NCBI GenBank assembly: GCA_019117495.1
Contig: DWZP01000005.1
Span: 41,695 to 105,694 of the forward strand
Direction: 5' to 3'
DNA length: 64,000 nt
Source of the DNA: Fusicatenibacter_A intestinipullorum
Lineage (GTDB): Bacteria; Bacillota; Negativicutes; Acidaminococcales; Acidaminococcaceae
The notes under the pieces were generated by a model. The model saw only the letters and a list, made by a program, of their open reading frames with translations. It was not told where the DNA came from and ran no database searches. The number at the start of each line of letters is the position of its first letter. Positions within the stretch are counted from its first letter, which is position 1. Below, in pieces: positions 26,239-35,322 of this stretch. A program made the translations under genes and the position numbers.

Positions 26239-26919
26239 TTGAAAGCACTGGTACTATTAAGCGGTGGGGTAGACAGTACAACCTGCCTTGCCGTTGCCAA
26301 AGAAAAATACAGCGAGGTTATCGCGCTGGCATTGTATTACGGGCAAAAACACAGCAAGGAACTTGCGGCGGCGGAAAAAATAGCAGCATATTATAATACG
26401 CAGCTGATAAAGCTTGATTTAACGCCTGTTTTTGCGTACAGCAACTGTTCGCTTTTGCAGCAGTCAACCGAAGAAATTCCGCATGAATCCTATGCCGGGC
26501 AGATTAAAAAGCAGCACGGTGAACCGGTATCCACTTATGTGCCTTTCCGCAACGGCGTGTTTTTAAGCGTAGCCGCAAGCATTGCACTGGCGCAAAATTG
26601 CAGCGTTGTTTATTACGGCGCCCATGCAGATGACGCGGCAGGCAGTGCTTACCCGGATTGCAGCAGCGATTTTAACAATAAAATGAATGAAGGCATATAT
26701 ATCGGCAGCGGGCGTAAGGTTCAGCTTGCTGCGCCGTTTGTAAATTTAAGCAAAAAAGATATTGTGGCAACAGGCCTGCAGCTGAAAGTGCCTTACGAGC
26801 TTACCTGGAGCTGCTACTGCGGCGGCGAAAAACCGTGCGGCAGCTGCGGAACCTGTATCGACAGAAAAGCGGCCTTTGCGGCAAACGGGGTGCAGGACCC
26901 CTTAAAATACGAAGATTAA
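26239..26919 (+). CDS. queC: 7-cyano-7-deazaguanine synthase QueC
   Basis: A 226-residue enzyme converting CDG to preQ0 with ATP and ammonia. The PP-loop LLSGGVDSTT is at the N-terminus (about residues 5-14); the C-terminal zinc site appears as CYCGGEKPCGSCGTC. The start is TTG 26239, 7 bases after GGAGG. An in-frame ATG at 26152 would place the start inside the riboswitch and is rejected. First gene of a queuosine operon with a transporter and QueF. Confidence 0.95.
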   Translation: MKALVLLSGGVDSTTCLAVAKEKYSEVIALALYYGQKHSKELAAAEKIAAYYNTQLIKLDLTPVFAYSNCSLLQQSTEEIPHESYAGQIKKQHGEPVSTYVPFRNGVFLSVAASIALAQNCSVVYYGAHADDAAGSAYPDCSSDFNNKMNEGIYIGSGRKVQLAAPFVNLSKKDIVATGLQLKVPYELTWSCYCGGEKPCGSCGTCIDRKAAFAANGVQDPLKYED

Positions 26920-26931
26920 AAGGAGATTTAT

Positions 26932-27429
26932 ATGAAAAGATACACACAAACACAAAAATTAACCATTGCCGGTATTTGCATAGCCTTGTACATTGCGGTA
27001 ATGATGTGCACGCAAACTTTTGCCTTCGGGCAGTATCAGGTACGCATTGCAACAGCTATGTATGGCTTAAGTGCAATTTTTCCGTTCTTAATTGTGCCGT
27101 TTGGCATAGCCAATGTTATAAGCAATACCATTATGGGCGGGCTTGGGCCTCTTGATATGATTGGCGGCGGCATTGTAGGCATTGTTACCACTTCTGTTAT
27201 CGTGCTTGCCAAAAAATACGGCTGCGGCAACTGGTGCATTTTGTTTGCCATAACTTTAATTCCCGGCCTTGGCGTGCCGGTTTGGCTTTCCGTGCTGCTC
27301 GATTTGCCGTACTGGCTGCTGGCATCTTCTGTGCTTGTAGGGCAGTTTGTATGCGGCCTTGCTGGAGCGGCGCTTGTAACTGCGCTTGAAAAATCGTTTG
27401 CCGTAAATATTGCGGCGGAAAGGAAATAA
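26932..27429 (+). CDS. queT: Queuosine precursor ECF transporter S component QueT
   Basis: A 165-residue membrane protein with five to six hydrophobic segments, beginning with a short basic tail and LTIAGICIALYIAVMMC. The QueT family imports queuosine precursors with a shared ECF module. Its place between queC and queF under a preQ1 riboswitch supports this role. It is typical of Firmicute S components in length. Confidence 0.88.
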   Translation: MKRYTQTQKLTIAGICIALYIAVMMCTQTFAFGQYQVRIATAMYGLSAIFPFLIVPFGIANVISNTIMGGLGPLDMIGGGIVGIVTTSVIVLAKKYGCGNWCILFAITLIPGLGVPVWLSVLLDLPYWLLASSVLVGQFVCGLAGAALVTALEKSFAVNIAAERK

Positions 27430-27431
27430 AC

Positions 27432-27932
27432 ATGACATCTGGAAGAACCAAAGAAGAATTACAGGGCGTCGGCCTTTTAGGGCATAAAACCAACTATCCA
27501 ACCGATTATGCGCCGGAGGTTTTGGAATCGTTTATTAACAAGCATCCCGGCAACGATTATTTTGTAAAATTTAACTGCCCGGAATTTACAAGCTTGTGCC
27601 CGATGACAGGGCAGCCTGATTTTGCCACCATTTATATTTCGTATGTGCCTGATATGAAGCTTGTGGAAAGCAAATCGCTGAAGCTGTATTTGTTCAGCTT
27701 CCGTAACCACGGTGATTTTCATGAGGACTGCGTAAATATTATTATGAAAGACCTGATTAAGCTGATGGAGCCTAAATATATTGAAGTTTGGGGCAAATTT
27801 ACCCCGCGCGGCGGCCTTTCAATCGACCCATATGCAAATTACGGCAAACCCGGCACCGAATGGGAAGAAGTTGCCAAAAAGCGCATGCATTTCCACGACA
27901 TGAACCCGGAAATTGTAAATTACAGAAAATAA
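27432..27932 (+). CDS. queF: NADPH-dependent 7-cyano-7-deazaguanine reductase QueF
   Basis: A 166-residue unimodal QueF, reducing preQ0 to preQ1. The catalytic Cys lies in FTSLCPMTGQPDF (about residues 52-64), with the conserved Asp two residues before its end; the QueF signature ESKSLKLYLFSFRNH follows. It ends 28 bp before a long terminator hairpin. Confidence 0.96.
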   Translation: MTSGRTKEELQGVGLLGHKTNYPTDYAPEVLESFINKHPGNDYFVKFNCPEFTSLCPMTGQPDFATIYISYVPDMKLVESKSLKLYLFSFRNHGDFHEDCVNIIMKDLIKLMEPKYIEVWGKFTPRGGLSIDPYANYGKPGTEWEEVAKKRMHFHDMNPEIVNYRK

Positions 27933-27959
27933 AATATATAGTTTTTGCTAAAGTTTCAT

Positions 27960-28018
27960 AAGAGCGGTATTAACCAAATTTTTGATTGCTACTTCATTTG
28001 GTAAATACCGCTCTTTTT
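27960..28018 (+). terminator. Terminator of the que operon
   Basis: A long stem, AAGAGCGGTATT with AATACCGCTCTT, extended by ACCAAAT/ATTTGGT, then a T run. Confidence 0.92.
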
Positions 28019-28109
28019 GTGTTTTGTGTGTTTTCAAAGTTTAATAGTTAAAATTTAATTACAATAAAGTTGCTTTGCCCGGCTTTCTATAAAAAGGTGT
28101 GAGAATTTA

Positions 28110-28307
28110 ACAGATAAACAGCCCGGCAACCGTAATGCTGAATGCACTGTCAAAACTGCGGCGGCTGAATTTAGGGCATTCTGTAAGAGAGTCCGGTTAC
28201 TATTCCGGACGGAATCGGAGGAGGCGCAGCATTTTGATGCGTTTAGCAGAATGGTTACCTGGTTGTTTATTGCTTGAAACAACATGCTCCTAAAATTTTA
28301 CTGCGCC
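28110..28307 (+). ncRNA. Unidentified structured noncoding segment upstream of cggR
   Basis: About 200 bases without a credible gene but with nested complementary arms: ACAG/CTGT (28110-28113 with 28181-28184) closing hairpins CAGC/GCTG and AATGC/GCATT; then GTCCGG/CCGGAC (28191-28196 with 28205-28210); then GGCGCAG/CTGCGCC (28223-28229 with 28301-28307) enclosing GTTGTTT/AAACAAC. GGCAACC inside the first arm recalls SAM-type riboswitches, but the rest does not fit. The strand is a guess. It could be a small RNA or an unrecognised leader. Confidence 0.45.
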
Positions 28308-28342
28308 TTAATATCTTTCTACTTCTTTTTTTGCGTCTAATG

Positions 28343-28351
28343 TGGTACAAT
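28343..28351 (+). promoter_or_regulatory. Extended -10 promoter of the cggR-gapA operon
   Basis: TGGTACAAT (TACAAT at 28346-28351 with a TG extension) and no good -35. It lies about 45 bases upstream of the CggR-type operator, the spacing expected for a roadblock repressor. Confidence 0.6.
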
Positions 28352-28394
28352 ATTTACAAATAAGGTACTCTTATTTGTTTTGTTTAGAAATCGT

Positions 28395-28431
28395 GGGACT
28401 TAAAAAGGACCACGAGGGACAAAACCTGATA
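28395..28431 (+). promoter_or_regulatory. Putative CggR operator
   Basis: GGGAC-N6-AGGAC at 28395-28410 and GGGAC-N6-TGATA at 28416-28431, direct repeats 21 bp apart (two helical turns). This resembles the CGGGAC-N6-TGTC tandem operator of Bacillus CggR, just before cggR. Confidence 0.7.
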
Positions 28432-28442
28432 GGTGAAGGCTT

Positions 28443-29474
28443 ATGGATAGTATTATCAATTTACAAAAGAAAATTGTTCCCGAACTGACCAACCTTTTGG
28501 TGCAGCGTTATCAGATTCTGCGCCAGGTCAGCCACGAACACCCGATTGGCAGGCGTGCTTTGGCAGCAAGGCTTGGGCTTAGCGAAAGGGTTTTGCGCGC
28601 CCAGGTCGATTTTTTAAAAGGCTGCGGGCTGCTTGTTTTTTCTTCGTCCGGCATGACAGTAACGGAGGAAGGTATGGATATTTTGCGGGAGCTTGCCGAT
28701 TATGTGCGCAAATTGCAGGGGCTTAACTCTTTGGAACAGCTTTTATGCAGCAAGCTGAACATCGGCAGGGTTGTTATCATTCCCGGCGATTCCGACCAGG
28801 AAGAAGTTGTTAAGCGCGAAATAGGCCGTGCGGCCGCACGTATTTTAAGCAGGCTGCTGGGCGACGGCAAAAGGCATATTGTCGCTGTCAGCGGCGGCAC
28901 TACAATGGCGGCGCTTGCTGCCAATATCAGCGGCAGCCACCCGCAAACAGTGGTTGTGCCTGCGCGCGGCGGCCTTGGCGATAACGTGGAATTGCAGGCT
29001 AACACCATTGCAACTGTGCTTGCGCAGCGTATGGGCGCATCTTACCGCCAGCTGTATGTGCCTGACAGCGTGAGTGAGGAAATTTTAAACAGCATTTTGG
29101 CAGAAGACACCGGCGTTAAAGCCGTTGTTGATATTATTAAGCAGGCTGATATTCTTGTACATGGCGTGGGGCAGGCAGCCGTTATGGCGCGTCACCGCCG
29201 TATGGCGCCGGAGTTTATTCAGAAACTTTTGGATGACGGTGCTGTTGGCGAAGCCTTTGGCCAGTACTGTGCGCTGGACGGCAGGCAGGTTTATATGACG
29301 AATAATGCCGGGCTGATGTTACAGGATTTGCCGAAAATAGGCACTGTTATCGGCGTTGCCGGCGGGCGCAGCAAAGCAGAAGCAATTTTATCGGTAATAC
29401 GCGCTTCACGGCAGGATATTCTTGTTACGGACGAAGCCGCGGCACACTGTATTGCAGAAATGCTTGAAGATTAA
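28443..29474 (+). CDS. cggR: Central glycolytic genes repressor CggR
   Basis: A 343-residue SorC/DeoR-family regulator. The N-terminal HTH (GRRALAARLGLSERVLRAQVDFL) is about residues 36-58; the C-terminal sugar-phosphate isomerase-like domain has the VAVSGGTTMAALA loop near 148 and GDNVELQANTIA near 180. In Bacillus, fructose-1,6-bisphosphate relieves repression. It heads the gapA-pgk/tpi-gpmI-eno operon. Confidence 0.93.
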   Translation: MDSIINLQKKIVPELTNLLVQRYQILRQVSHEHPIGRRALAARLGLSERVLRAQVDFLKGCGLLVFSSSGMTVTEEGMDILRELADYVRKLQGLNSLEQLLCSKLNIGRVVIIPGDSDQEEVVKREIGRAAARILSRLLGDGKRHIVAVSGGTTMAALAANISGSHPQTVVVPARGGLGDNVELQANTIATVLAQRMGASYRQLYVPDSVSEEILNSILAEDTGVKAVVDIIKQADILVHGVGQAAVMARHRRMAPEFIQKLLDDGAVGEAFGQYCALDGRQVYMTNNAGLMLQDLPKIGTVIGVAGGRSKAEAILSVIRASRQDILVTDEAAAHCIAEMLED

Positions 29475-29533
29475 GTTATAAAGCACTTTTGTGCAAAAAT
29501 AAATCATCATATATTTTAAAGGAGGATTTTATT

Positions 29534-30538
29534 ATGACAAAAGTAGGTATTAATGGATTTGGCCGTATCGGCCGCAATGTTTTCCGTGCAGCATTCGGCA
29601 ACCCCGATTTTGATGTTGTGGCTGTAAATGACCTGACGGACGCTGCAACCCTTGCACACCTGTTAAAATACGATTCCATTCATGGCACTTTTGACCATGA
29701 TGTTACTGCCGAAGGCGAATATCTGGTAGTTGATGGCAAAAAAGTTAAAGTACTGGCACAGACTGACCCGGCTAAACTGCCCTGGGGCGAACTCGGCGTA
29801 GAAATCGTTGTTGAATCTACCGGCCGCTTTACCGAAGGCGCAAAAGCTAAAGCACATCTTGAAGCAGGTGCTAAAAAAGTTATCATCTCTGCTCCGGCTA
29901 AAGGCGAAGACATTACCATTGTTATGGGCGTTAACGAAGATAAATATGAAGCAGACAAACACAATATTATCTCTAACGCTTCCTGCACCACTAACTGCCT
30001 GGCTCCGTTCACCAAAGTTCTGCTGGAAAACTTTGGTATTGTAAGCGGCCTTATGACTACCGTTCATTCTTACACCAATGACCAGAGAATTCTTGACCTG
30101 CCGCATAAAGATTTGCGCCGCGCCCGTGCAGCTGCGCAGTCCATCATTCCGACCACTACCGGTGCTGCCAAAGCAGTTTCCCTGGTTCTGCCGGAAGTTA
30201 AAGGCAAACTGAACGGTTTTGCAATGCGCGTTCCTACTCCGAACGTTTCCATTACTGACCTGACCGTATTGCTTGAAAAAGATACCACTGCCGAAGAAAT
30301 TAACGCAGCTCTTAAAAAAGCAGCAGAAGGCGAACTGAAAGGCATTATGGGCTACAACGAACTGCCGCTGGTTTCCCGTGATTACAACGGCTGCCCGCTC
30401 AGCTCCATTGTTGACGGCCTTTCTACCATGATGGTTGGCCCGCGTATGGCTAAAGTTGTTGCCTGGTATGATAACGAATGGGGTTATTCCAACCGTGTTG
30501 TTGACCTTGCCTGCTACATTGCCTCCAAAGGCCTGTAA
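29534..30538 (+). CDS. gapA: Glyceraldehyde-3-phosphate dehydrogenase
   Basis: A 334-residue NAD-dependent enzyme: nucleotide-binding GINGFGRIGR at the N-terminus, catalytic Cys near 152 in NASCTTNCLAP, and WYDNEWGYSNRVVDL near the end. ATG 29534 follows AAAGGAGGA; the longer TTG/ATG frame upstream lacks homology. Highly biased codon use suggests strong expression. Confidence 0.98.
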   Translation: MTKVGINGFGRIGRNVFRAAFGNPDFDVVAVNDLTDAATLAHLLKYDSIHGTFDHDVTAEGEYLVVDGKKVKVLAQTDPAKLPWGELGVEIVVESTGRFTEGAKAKAHLEAGAKKVIISAPAKGEDITIVMGVNEDKYEADKHNIISNASCTTNCLAPFTKVLLENFGIVSGLMTTVHSYTNDQRILDLPHKDLRRARAAAQSIIPTTTGAAKAVSLVLPEVKGKLNGFAMRVPTPNVSITDLTVLLEKDTTAEEINAALKKAAEGELKGIMGYNELPLVSRDYNGCPLSSIVDGLSTMMVGPRMAKVVAWYDNEWGYSNRVVDLACYIASKGL

Positions 30539-30550
30539 GAAGGTGGAGTA

Positions 30551-32476
30551 ATGGAAAAGAAAACCTTATGCGATTTAGAGCTTAACGGCAAAAAAGCCCT
30601 TGTGCGCGTTGATTACAACGTGCCGATGGATGCCGAAGGCAATATTACGGACGATACACGCATTACCGCTTCGCTTGATACTTTGCGTTATCTTCTGGAG
30701 CATGGTGCTGCCGTTATTTTAATGGCGCACCTTGGCCGCCCGAAAGGCGAAGTAAACAAAAAGTATTCTTTAGAGCCGGTTGCCGCATATTTAAGCAAAC
30801 TGCTTGATATGCCTGTTGCTTTTGCGCATGACTGCATTGGCGAAGAAGCAGAAAAAATGGCAGCGGCATTAAAACCGGGCGAAGTTTTAATGCTGGAGAA
30901 CCTGCGCTTCCATAAAGAAGAAGAAAAAAATGACCTTGGCTTTGCCGAAAAACTTGCTTCGCTGGCCGATGTATATATTAATGACGGTTTCGGCGTTTCG
31001 CACCGTGCGCATGCTTCGGTAGAAGGCGTTACGCACTTTCTTCCGGCTGCCGCAGGCTTCCTGCTTGAAAAAGAAATTAAGTTTATCGGGCGTGCCGTTA
31101 CCAATCCGCTGCATCCTTATGCGGCAATTATCGGCGGCGCAAAAGTTTCCGATAAAATCGGCGTAATAGAAAACCTGCTTGATAAAGTTGACGTGCTTCT
31201 TATCGGCGGCGGCATGGCTAATACCTTCCTTGCCGCACAAGGCCACAAAATGGGCAAATCACTTGTTGAAGAAGATAAACTTGAACTGGCGCGTGCCCTG
31301 CTTAAAAAAGCAGCAGAAAACAACGTTAAAATGCTGCTTCCGGTTGACCTTGTAATGGCTTCTGCCTTTGCGGCTGACGCCGATACAAAGGTTGAACGTG
31401 TTGAAAACCTGAGCCAGGACTATATGGCGCTTGACATTGGCCCGGAAAGCCGTTTGCAGTATGAAGCTGCTTTGCAGGGCGCAAAAATGATTGTCTGGAA
31501 CGGCCCTATGGGCGTATTTGAAATGGATGCTTTTGCACATGGCACGGAAGCAGTTGCCGAAGCGGTTGCCAAGAGCAAGGCTGTAAGTATTGTAGGTGGC
31601 GGTGACAGTGTTGCCGCTATTGAAAAGACGGGCCTTGCTTCTAAAATAAGCCATATTTCTACCGGCGGCGGTGCAAGCCTTGAATATCTGGAAGGCAAAG
31701 TGCTGCCCGGTATTGCCGCATTGGATGACCTGCGCCGCAAAATGGTTGCAGGCAACTGGAAAATGCACAAAACAGTCGGCGAAGCGGTAGAACTTGCAGA
31801 AAGCATTGTAGAAGAAACGAACGGAACTTTGAACGAGGTTGTAATTTTCCCGCCGTTTACTGCTTTGGAAACCGTTGCCGATGCTATCGACGGCAAACAT
31901 GTCGGCTACGGCGCGCAGGATATTTTCTGGGAAGATGAAGGCGCTTACACCGGCGCTGTTTCAGGCAAAATGATTGCCGATATCTGCGCGGAATATGTAA
32001 TAATCGGCCATTCCGAACGCCGCACGCTGTTTGGCGACAACGAAGTTGCCGTTGCCAAAAAACTGCGCGCTGCCTACAGAAACGGCCTGAAACCTGTGCT
32101 TTGCGTTGGCGAAAATGCCGAAGAACGTGCGGAAGGCAAGACCTCCCGCAAAATAAGCATGCAGCTGCAAAGCGCATTAAAAGGCATTACCGCTCAGGAA
32201 GCAGAAAACATGGTTGTTGCTTATGAGCCTTTGTGGGCCATTGGCAGCGGAAATGCTGCAACGGCGGCAGATGCACAGGAAGTTGCCGTGCTTATCCGCA
32301 GCAAAATAGAAAAAATCTTTTCGGAAGAAGTTGCGCGCAAAGTACGTATTTTGTACGGCGGCAGCGTAACCGAAAAGAATGCTGCCGATTTTGTGCAGGG
32401 CGAAATTGACGGCGTACTGGTTGGCGGCGCAAGCCTGAAAGCAGACAGCTTCAGCGCTATTGTACGCAGTGTGTGA
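30551..32476 (+). CDS. pgk-tpi: Fused phosphoglycerate kinase - triosephosphate isomerase
   Basis: A single 641-residue frame holding two enzymes. Residues 1-397 are PGK (RVDYNVPMD, MAHLGRPKG, ENLRFHKEEE, NGPMGVFE, GGGDSVAA). Residues 398-641 are TIM, starting at the Met of MVAGNWKMHK (base 31742), with catalytic His in IIGHSERRTLF and Glu in VAYEPLWAIGSG. There is no stop, start-like gap or slippery site at the joint. A PGK-TIM fusion is known from Thermotoga. It lies between gapA and gpmI in place of separate pgk and tpiA. Confidence 0.97.
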   Translation: MEKKTLCDLELNGKKALVRVDYNVPMDAEGNITDDTRITASLDTLRYLLEHGAAVILMAHLGRPKGEVNKKYSLEPVAAYLSKLLDMPVAFAHDCIGEEAEKMAAALKPGEVLMLENLRFHKEEEKNDLGFAEKLASLADVYINDGFGVSHRAHASVEGVTHFLPAAAGFLLEKEIKFIGRAVTNPLHPYAAIIGGAKVSDKIGVIENLLDKVDVLLIGGGMANTFLAAQGHKMGKSLVEEDKLELARALLKKAAENNVKMLLPVDLVMASAFAADADTKVERVENLSQDYMALDIGPESRLQYEAALQGAKMIVWNGPMGVFEMDAFAHGTEAVAEAVAKSKAVSIVGGGDSVAAIEKTGLASKISHISTGGGASLEYLEGKVLPGIAALDDLRRKMVAGNWKMHKTVGEAVELAESIVEETNGTLNEVVIFPPFTALETVADAIDGKHVGYGAQDIFWEDEGAYTGAVSGKMIADICAEYVIIGHSERRTLFGDNEVAVAKKLRAAYRNGLKPVLCVGENAEERAEGKTSRKISMQLQSALKGITAQEAENMVVAYEPLWAIGSGNAATAADAQEVAVLIRSKIEKIFSEEVARKVRILYGGSVTEKNAADFVQGEIDGVLVGGASLKADSFSAIVRSV

Positions 32477-32483
32477 GGATAAC

Positions 32484-33998
32484 ATGAAACCTGTAATGCT
32501 TATGATTTTGGACGGCTGGGGCATTGCCCCGGCCGGGCCTTATAATGCGGCTAAAACTGCAAAAACGCCGGAGCTTTCCCGCCTTTTTGAAACTTACCCG
32601 CATACAAGGCTTTTGGCTTCCGGCAATGCAGTAGGGCTGCCGGAAGGGCAGATGGGCAATTCGGAAGTAGGGCATTTGAATATCGGCGCCGGGCGCATTG
32701 TGTACCAGGAATTTACACGTATTACCAAAGCCTGCGAAGAAGGCACGCTGCTGCAAAACAAAGCGCTGCTTGAATGTATGGCGCAGGTAAAACAAAACGG
32801 CGGCGCACTGCATTTAATGGGGCTTTTAAGCGATGGCGGCGTACACAGCCACGAAAGCCATTTGTGGGCGCTTTTAAAAATGGCGAAAGCCAACGGCCTT
32901 AAAAAAGTTTATGTGCATGCGTTTTTAGACGGGCGTGATGTTGGCCCGAGCACCGCGCTGACTTATATTGAACGCCTGCAAAAAGTTATTGACGAAACAG
33001 GCTGCGGCGAAATTGCAACCGTCAGCGGGCGTTATTACGCTATGGACCGCGACAAACGCTGGGCGCGCACGCAAAAGGCTTATGATGCCATAACGCTGCA
33101 CAGCGGAAAAACTTTTGCTTCTGCCGCAGAGGGCATTGAAGCAAGTTATGCTGCCGGTGTTACCGATGAATTTGTTGAGCCGTTTGTTGTTGCTTCCGAA
33201 AATGACAGCTGCGTAAAAGACGGCGACGGCGTTATATTTTATAACTTCCGCCCGGACAGGGCAAGGCAGCTTACACGCGCCTTTACGGACAATGACTTTG
33301 CCGGTTTTGAACGCGTTAAATTAAATGTGGCGTTTGTCTGCATGACTCAGTACGATGCAACCATTGATGCCGCGGTGGCTTTTCCGCCGGAAACGCTTGT
33401 TAATACCCTGGGCGAGGTTCTGGCAAAAAATAATCTGCGCCAGCTGCGCATTGCCGAAACGGAAAAATATGCGCATGTAACGTTCTTTTTTAACGGCGGC
33501 GTGGAAACTCCAAACGTACTGGAGGACAGAGTGCTTATACCTTCGCCGCAGGTTGCCACTTACGACTTGCAGCCGGAAATGAGCGCCTACGAAGTGACGG
33601 ACAAGCTTTTAGCTCTGCTTGACGAAGATAAATATGATGTTGTTATTTTAAATTTTGCCAACCCCGATATGGTTGGCCATACCGGCGTAATGGATGCTGC
33701 CGTTAAGGCAATGGAAGCGGTAGATACCTGTGCCGGTAAAATAGTAAAAAAAGTGCTTACACTTGGCGGGGCGGTTTGCATAACTGCCGACCACGGCAAC
33801 CTTGAAAAAATGTATGACGGAGAAACTAACCAGCCGTATACGGCGCATACCACTAACCCCGTGCCGTTTTTAATGGTATCGGCAGGCAGGCCGAAACTGC
33901 ATGAAGGCATTTTGGCAGATATAGCGCCGACGCTGCTGGAACTTTTGGGCATAGCGCAGCCTGCAGAAATGACAGGGCACAGCCTGATAGAAAAGTAA
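32484..33998 (+). CDS. gpmI: 2,3-bisphosphoglycerate-independent phosphoglycerate mutase
   Basis: A 504-residue alkaline-phosphatase-fold mutase needing Mn2+. The N-terminal MILDGWG metal ligand, the phospho-serine in QMGNSEVGHLNIGAGR near residue 62 and TADHGNLEKM near 440 are all present. ATG 32484 follows TGAGGA; an upstream in-frame start would overlap the TIM domain. It converts 3-PG to 2-PG for the enolase downstream. Confidence 0.97.
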   Translation: MKPVMLMILDGWGIAPAGPYNAAKTAKTPELSRLFETYPHTRLLASGNAVGLPEGQMGNSEVGHLNIGAGRIVYQEFTRITKACEEGTLLQNKALLECMAQVKQNGGALHLMGLLSDGGVHSHESHLWALLKMAKANGLKKVYVHAFLDGRDVGPSTALTYIERLQKVIDETGCGEIATVSGRYYAMDRDKRWARTQKAYDAITLHSGKTFASAAEGIEASYAAGVTDEFVEPFVVASENDSCVKDGDGVIFYNFRPDRARQLTRAFTDNDFAGFERVKLNVAFVCMTQYDATIDAAVAFPPETLVNTLGEVLAKNNLRQLRIAETEKYAHVTFFFNGGVETPNVLEDRVLIPSPQVATYDLQPEMSAYEVTDKLLALLDEDKYDVVILNFANPDMVGHTGVMDAAVKAMEAVDTCAGKIVKKVLTLGGAVCITADHGNLEKMYDGETNQPYTAHTTNPVPFLMVSAGRPKLHEGILADIAPTLLELLGIAQPAEMTGHSLIEK

Positions 33999-34020
33999 AA
34001 TAATCAGAGGTGAAAAACTC

Positions 34021-35307
34021 ATGGCAATGATTACCGAAGTTTACGCAAGAGAAATACTCGATTCGCGCGGAAACCCGACCGTTGAAGTTGAAGTATGGCT
34101 GGAAGACGGCTCTGTAGGCCGCGCAGCCGTACCTTCCGGCGCATCTACCGGCGCACACGAAGCAGTTGAACTGCGCGACGGCGATAAAGAACGCTATGGC
34201 GGCAAAGGCGTAAGCAAAGCAGTTGATAACGTTAACGATGTTATTGCAGAAGCTTTGATTGGCCTTGAAGCAACACGCCAGACTGAAATTGACGAAATGC
34301 TCATCCGTCTTGATGGCACACCCAACAAAGGCAAACTGGGCGCCAACGCTGTACTTGGCGTATCCATGGCAGTTGCCAAAGCCGCAGCTAACTCCTGCGG
34401 GCTGCCGCTGTACCTGTACCTTGGCGGCGTAGCTGCGCAGGAACTGCCCGTGCCGATGATGAACATTTTAAACGGCGGCCAGCATGCCGATAACAACGTA
34501 GACATTCAGGAATTTATGATTATGCCTGTTGGCGCAAAATCCTTTACCGAATGCCTGCGCATGAACGTTGAAATCTACCATACGCTTAAATCCCTTTTAA
34601 AGGAAAAAGGCCTTGGCACCGGTTTGGGTGACGAAGGCGGCTTTGCTCCGGATTTGAAATCCAACGAAGAAGCCATTGCCGTTATTTTGGAAGCCGTTGA
34701 AAAAGCAGGCTACAAACCCGGCAAAGATATTGTTATGGCTCTTGACGTTGCTTCGAGCGAATTTTATAAAGATGGCAAATACGACATGGCTGGCGAAGGC
34801 GTTGTAAAAACCAGCGAAGAAATGATTGACTACCTTGCCATGCTGTGCGAAAAATATCCTATTATATCCATTGAGGACGGCCTTGCTGAAGACGACTGGG
34901 ACGGCTGGAAAAAACTTACCAAACGCCTTGGAAAAAAGGTTCAGCTTGTTGGCGACGACCTGTTTGTAACCAACGAAGCCCGTCTTAAAGAAGGCATTGA
35001 AAAACATGTCGGCAACGCAATCCTCATTAAAGTAAACCAGATTGGCACGCTTACCGAAACCTTCCGCGCTATCGAAACCGCCAAACGCGCAGGCTACACC
35101 TGCATTATTTCCCACCGCAGCGGCGAAACGGAAGACACCACGCTTTCGGATATTGCAGTTGCCGTTAACGCAGGCCAGATTAAAACCGGCGCACCGGCAA
35201 GAACTGACCGCGTAGCAAAATACAACCAGCTTCTGCGCATTGAAGAAGACCTTGGCAGCGCAGCCAAATATAAAGGAATGGATGTTTTCTACAACATCAG
35301 CAAATAA
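34021..35307 (+). CDS. eno: Enolase
   Basis: A 428-residue enolase. N-terminal EVYAREILDSRGNPTVEVEV, Mg ligands in ALDVASSEF, SIEDGLAEDD and VGDDLFVTN, catalytic Lys in LIKVNQIGT, and the signature SHRSGETEDT. AGAGGTG precedes the start. It is the last glycolytic gene of the operon; the gap to the next gene is 15 bp with no terminator. Confidence 0.98.
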   Translation: MAMITEVYAREILDSRGNPTVEVEVWLEDGSVGRAAVPSGASTGAHEAVELRDGDKERYGGKGVSKAVDNVNDVIAEALIGLEATRQTEIDEMLIRLDGTPNKGKLGANAVLGVSMAVAKAAANSCGLPLYLYLGGVAAQELPVPMMNILNGGQHADNNVDIQEFMIMPVGAKSFTECLRMNVEIYHTLKSLLKEKGLGTGLGDEGGFAPDLKSNEEAIAVILEAVEKAGYKPGKDIVMALDVASSEFYKDGKYDMAGEGVVKTSEEMIDYLAMLCEKYPIISIEDGLAEDDWDGWKKLTKRLGKKVQLVGDDLFVTNEARLKEGIEKHVGNAILIKVNQIGTLTETFRAIETAKRAGYTCIISHRSGETEDTTLSDIAVAVNAGQIKTGAPARTDRVAKYNQLLRIEEDLGSAAKYKGMDVFYNISK

Positions 35308-35322
35308 ACAGAGGCGCATAAA

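Noticed and set aside
28110..28180. SAM or cobalamin riboswitch suggested by CCCGGCAACC
   Set aside because: The flanking consensus elements of either class are absent; kept only as an unidentified structured segment.
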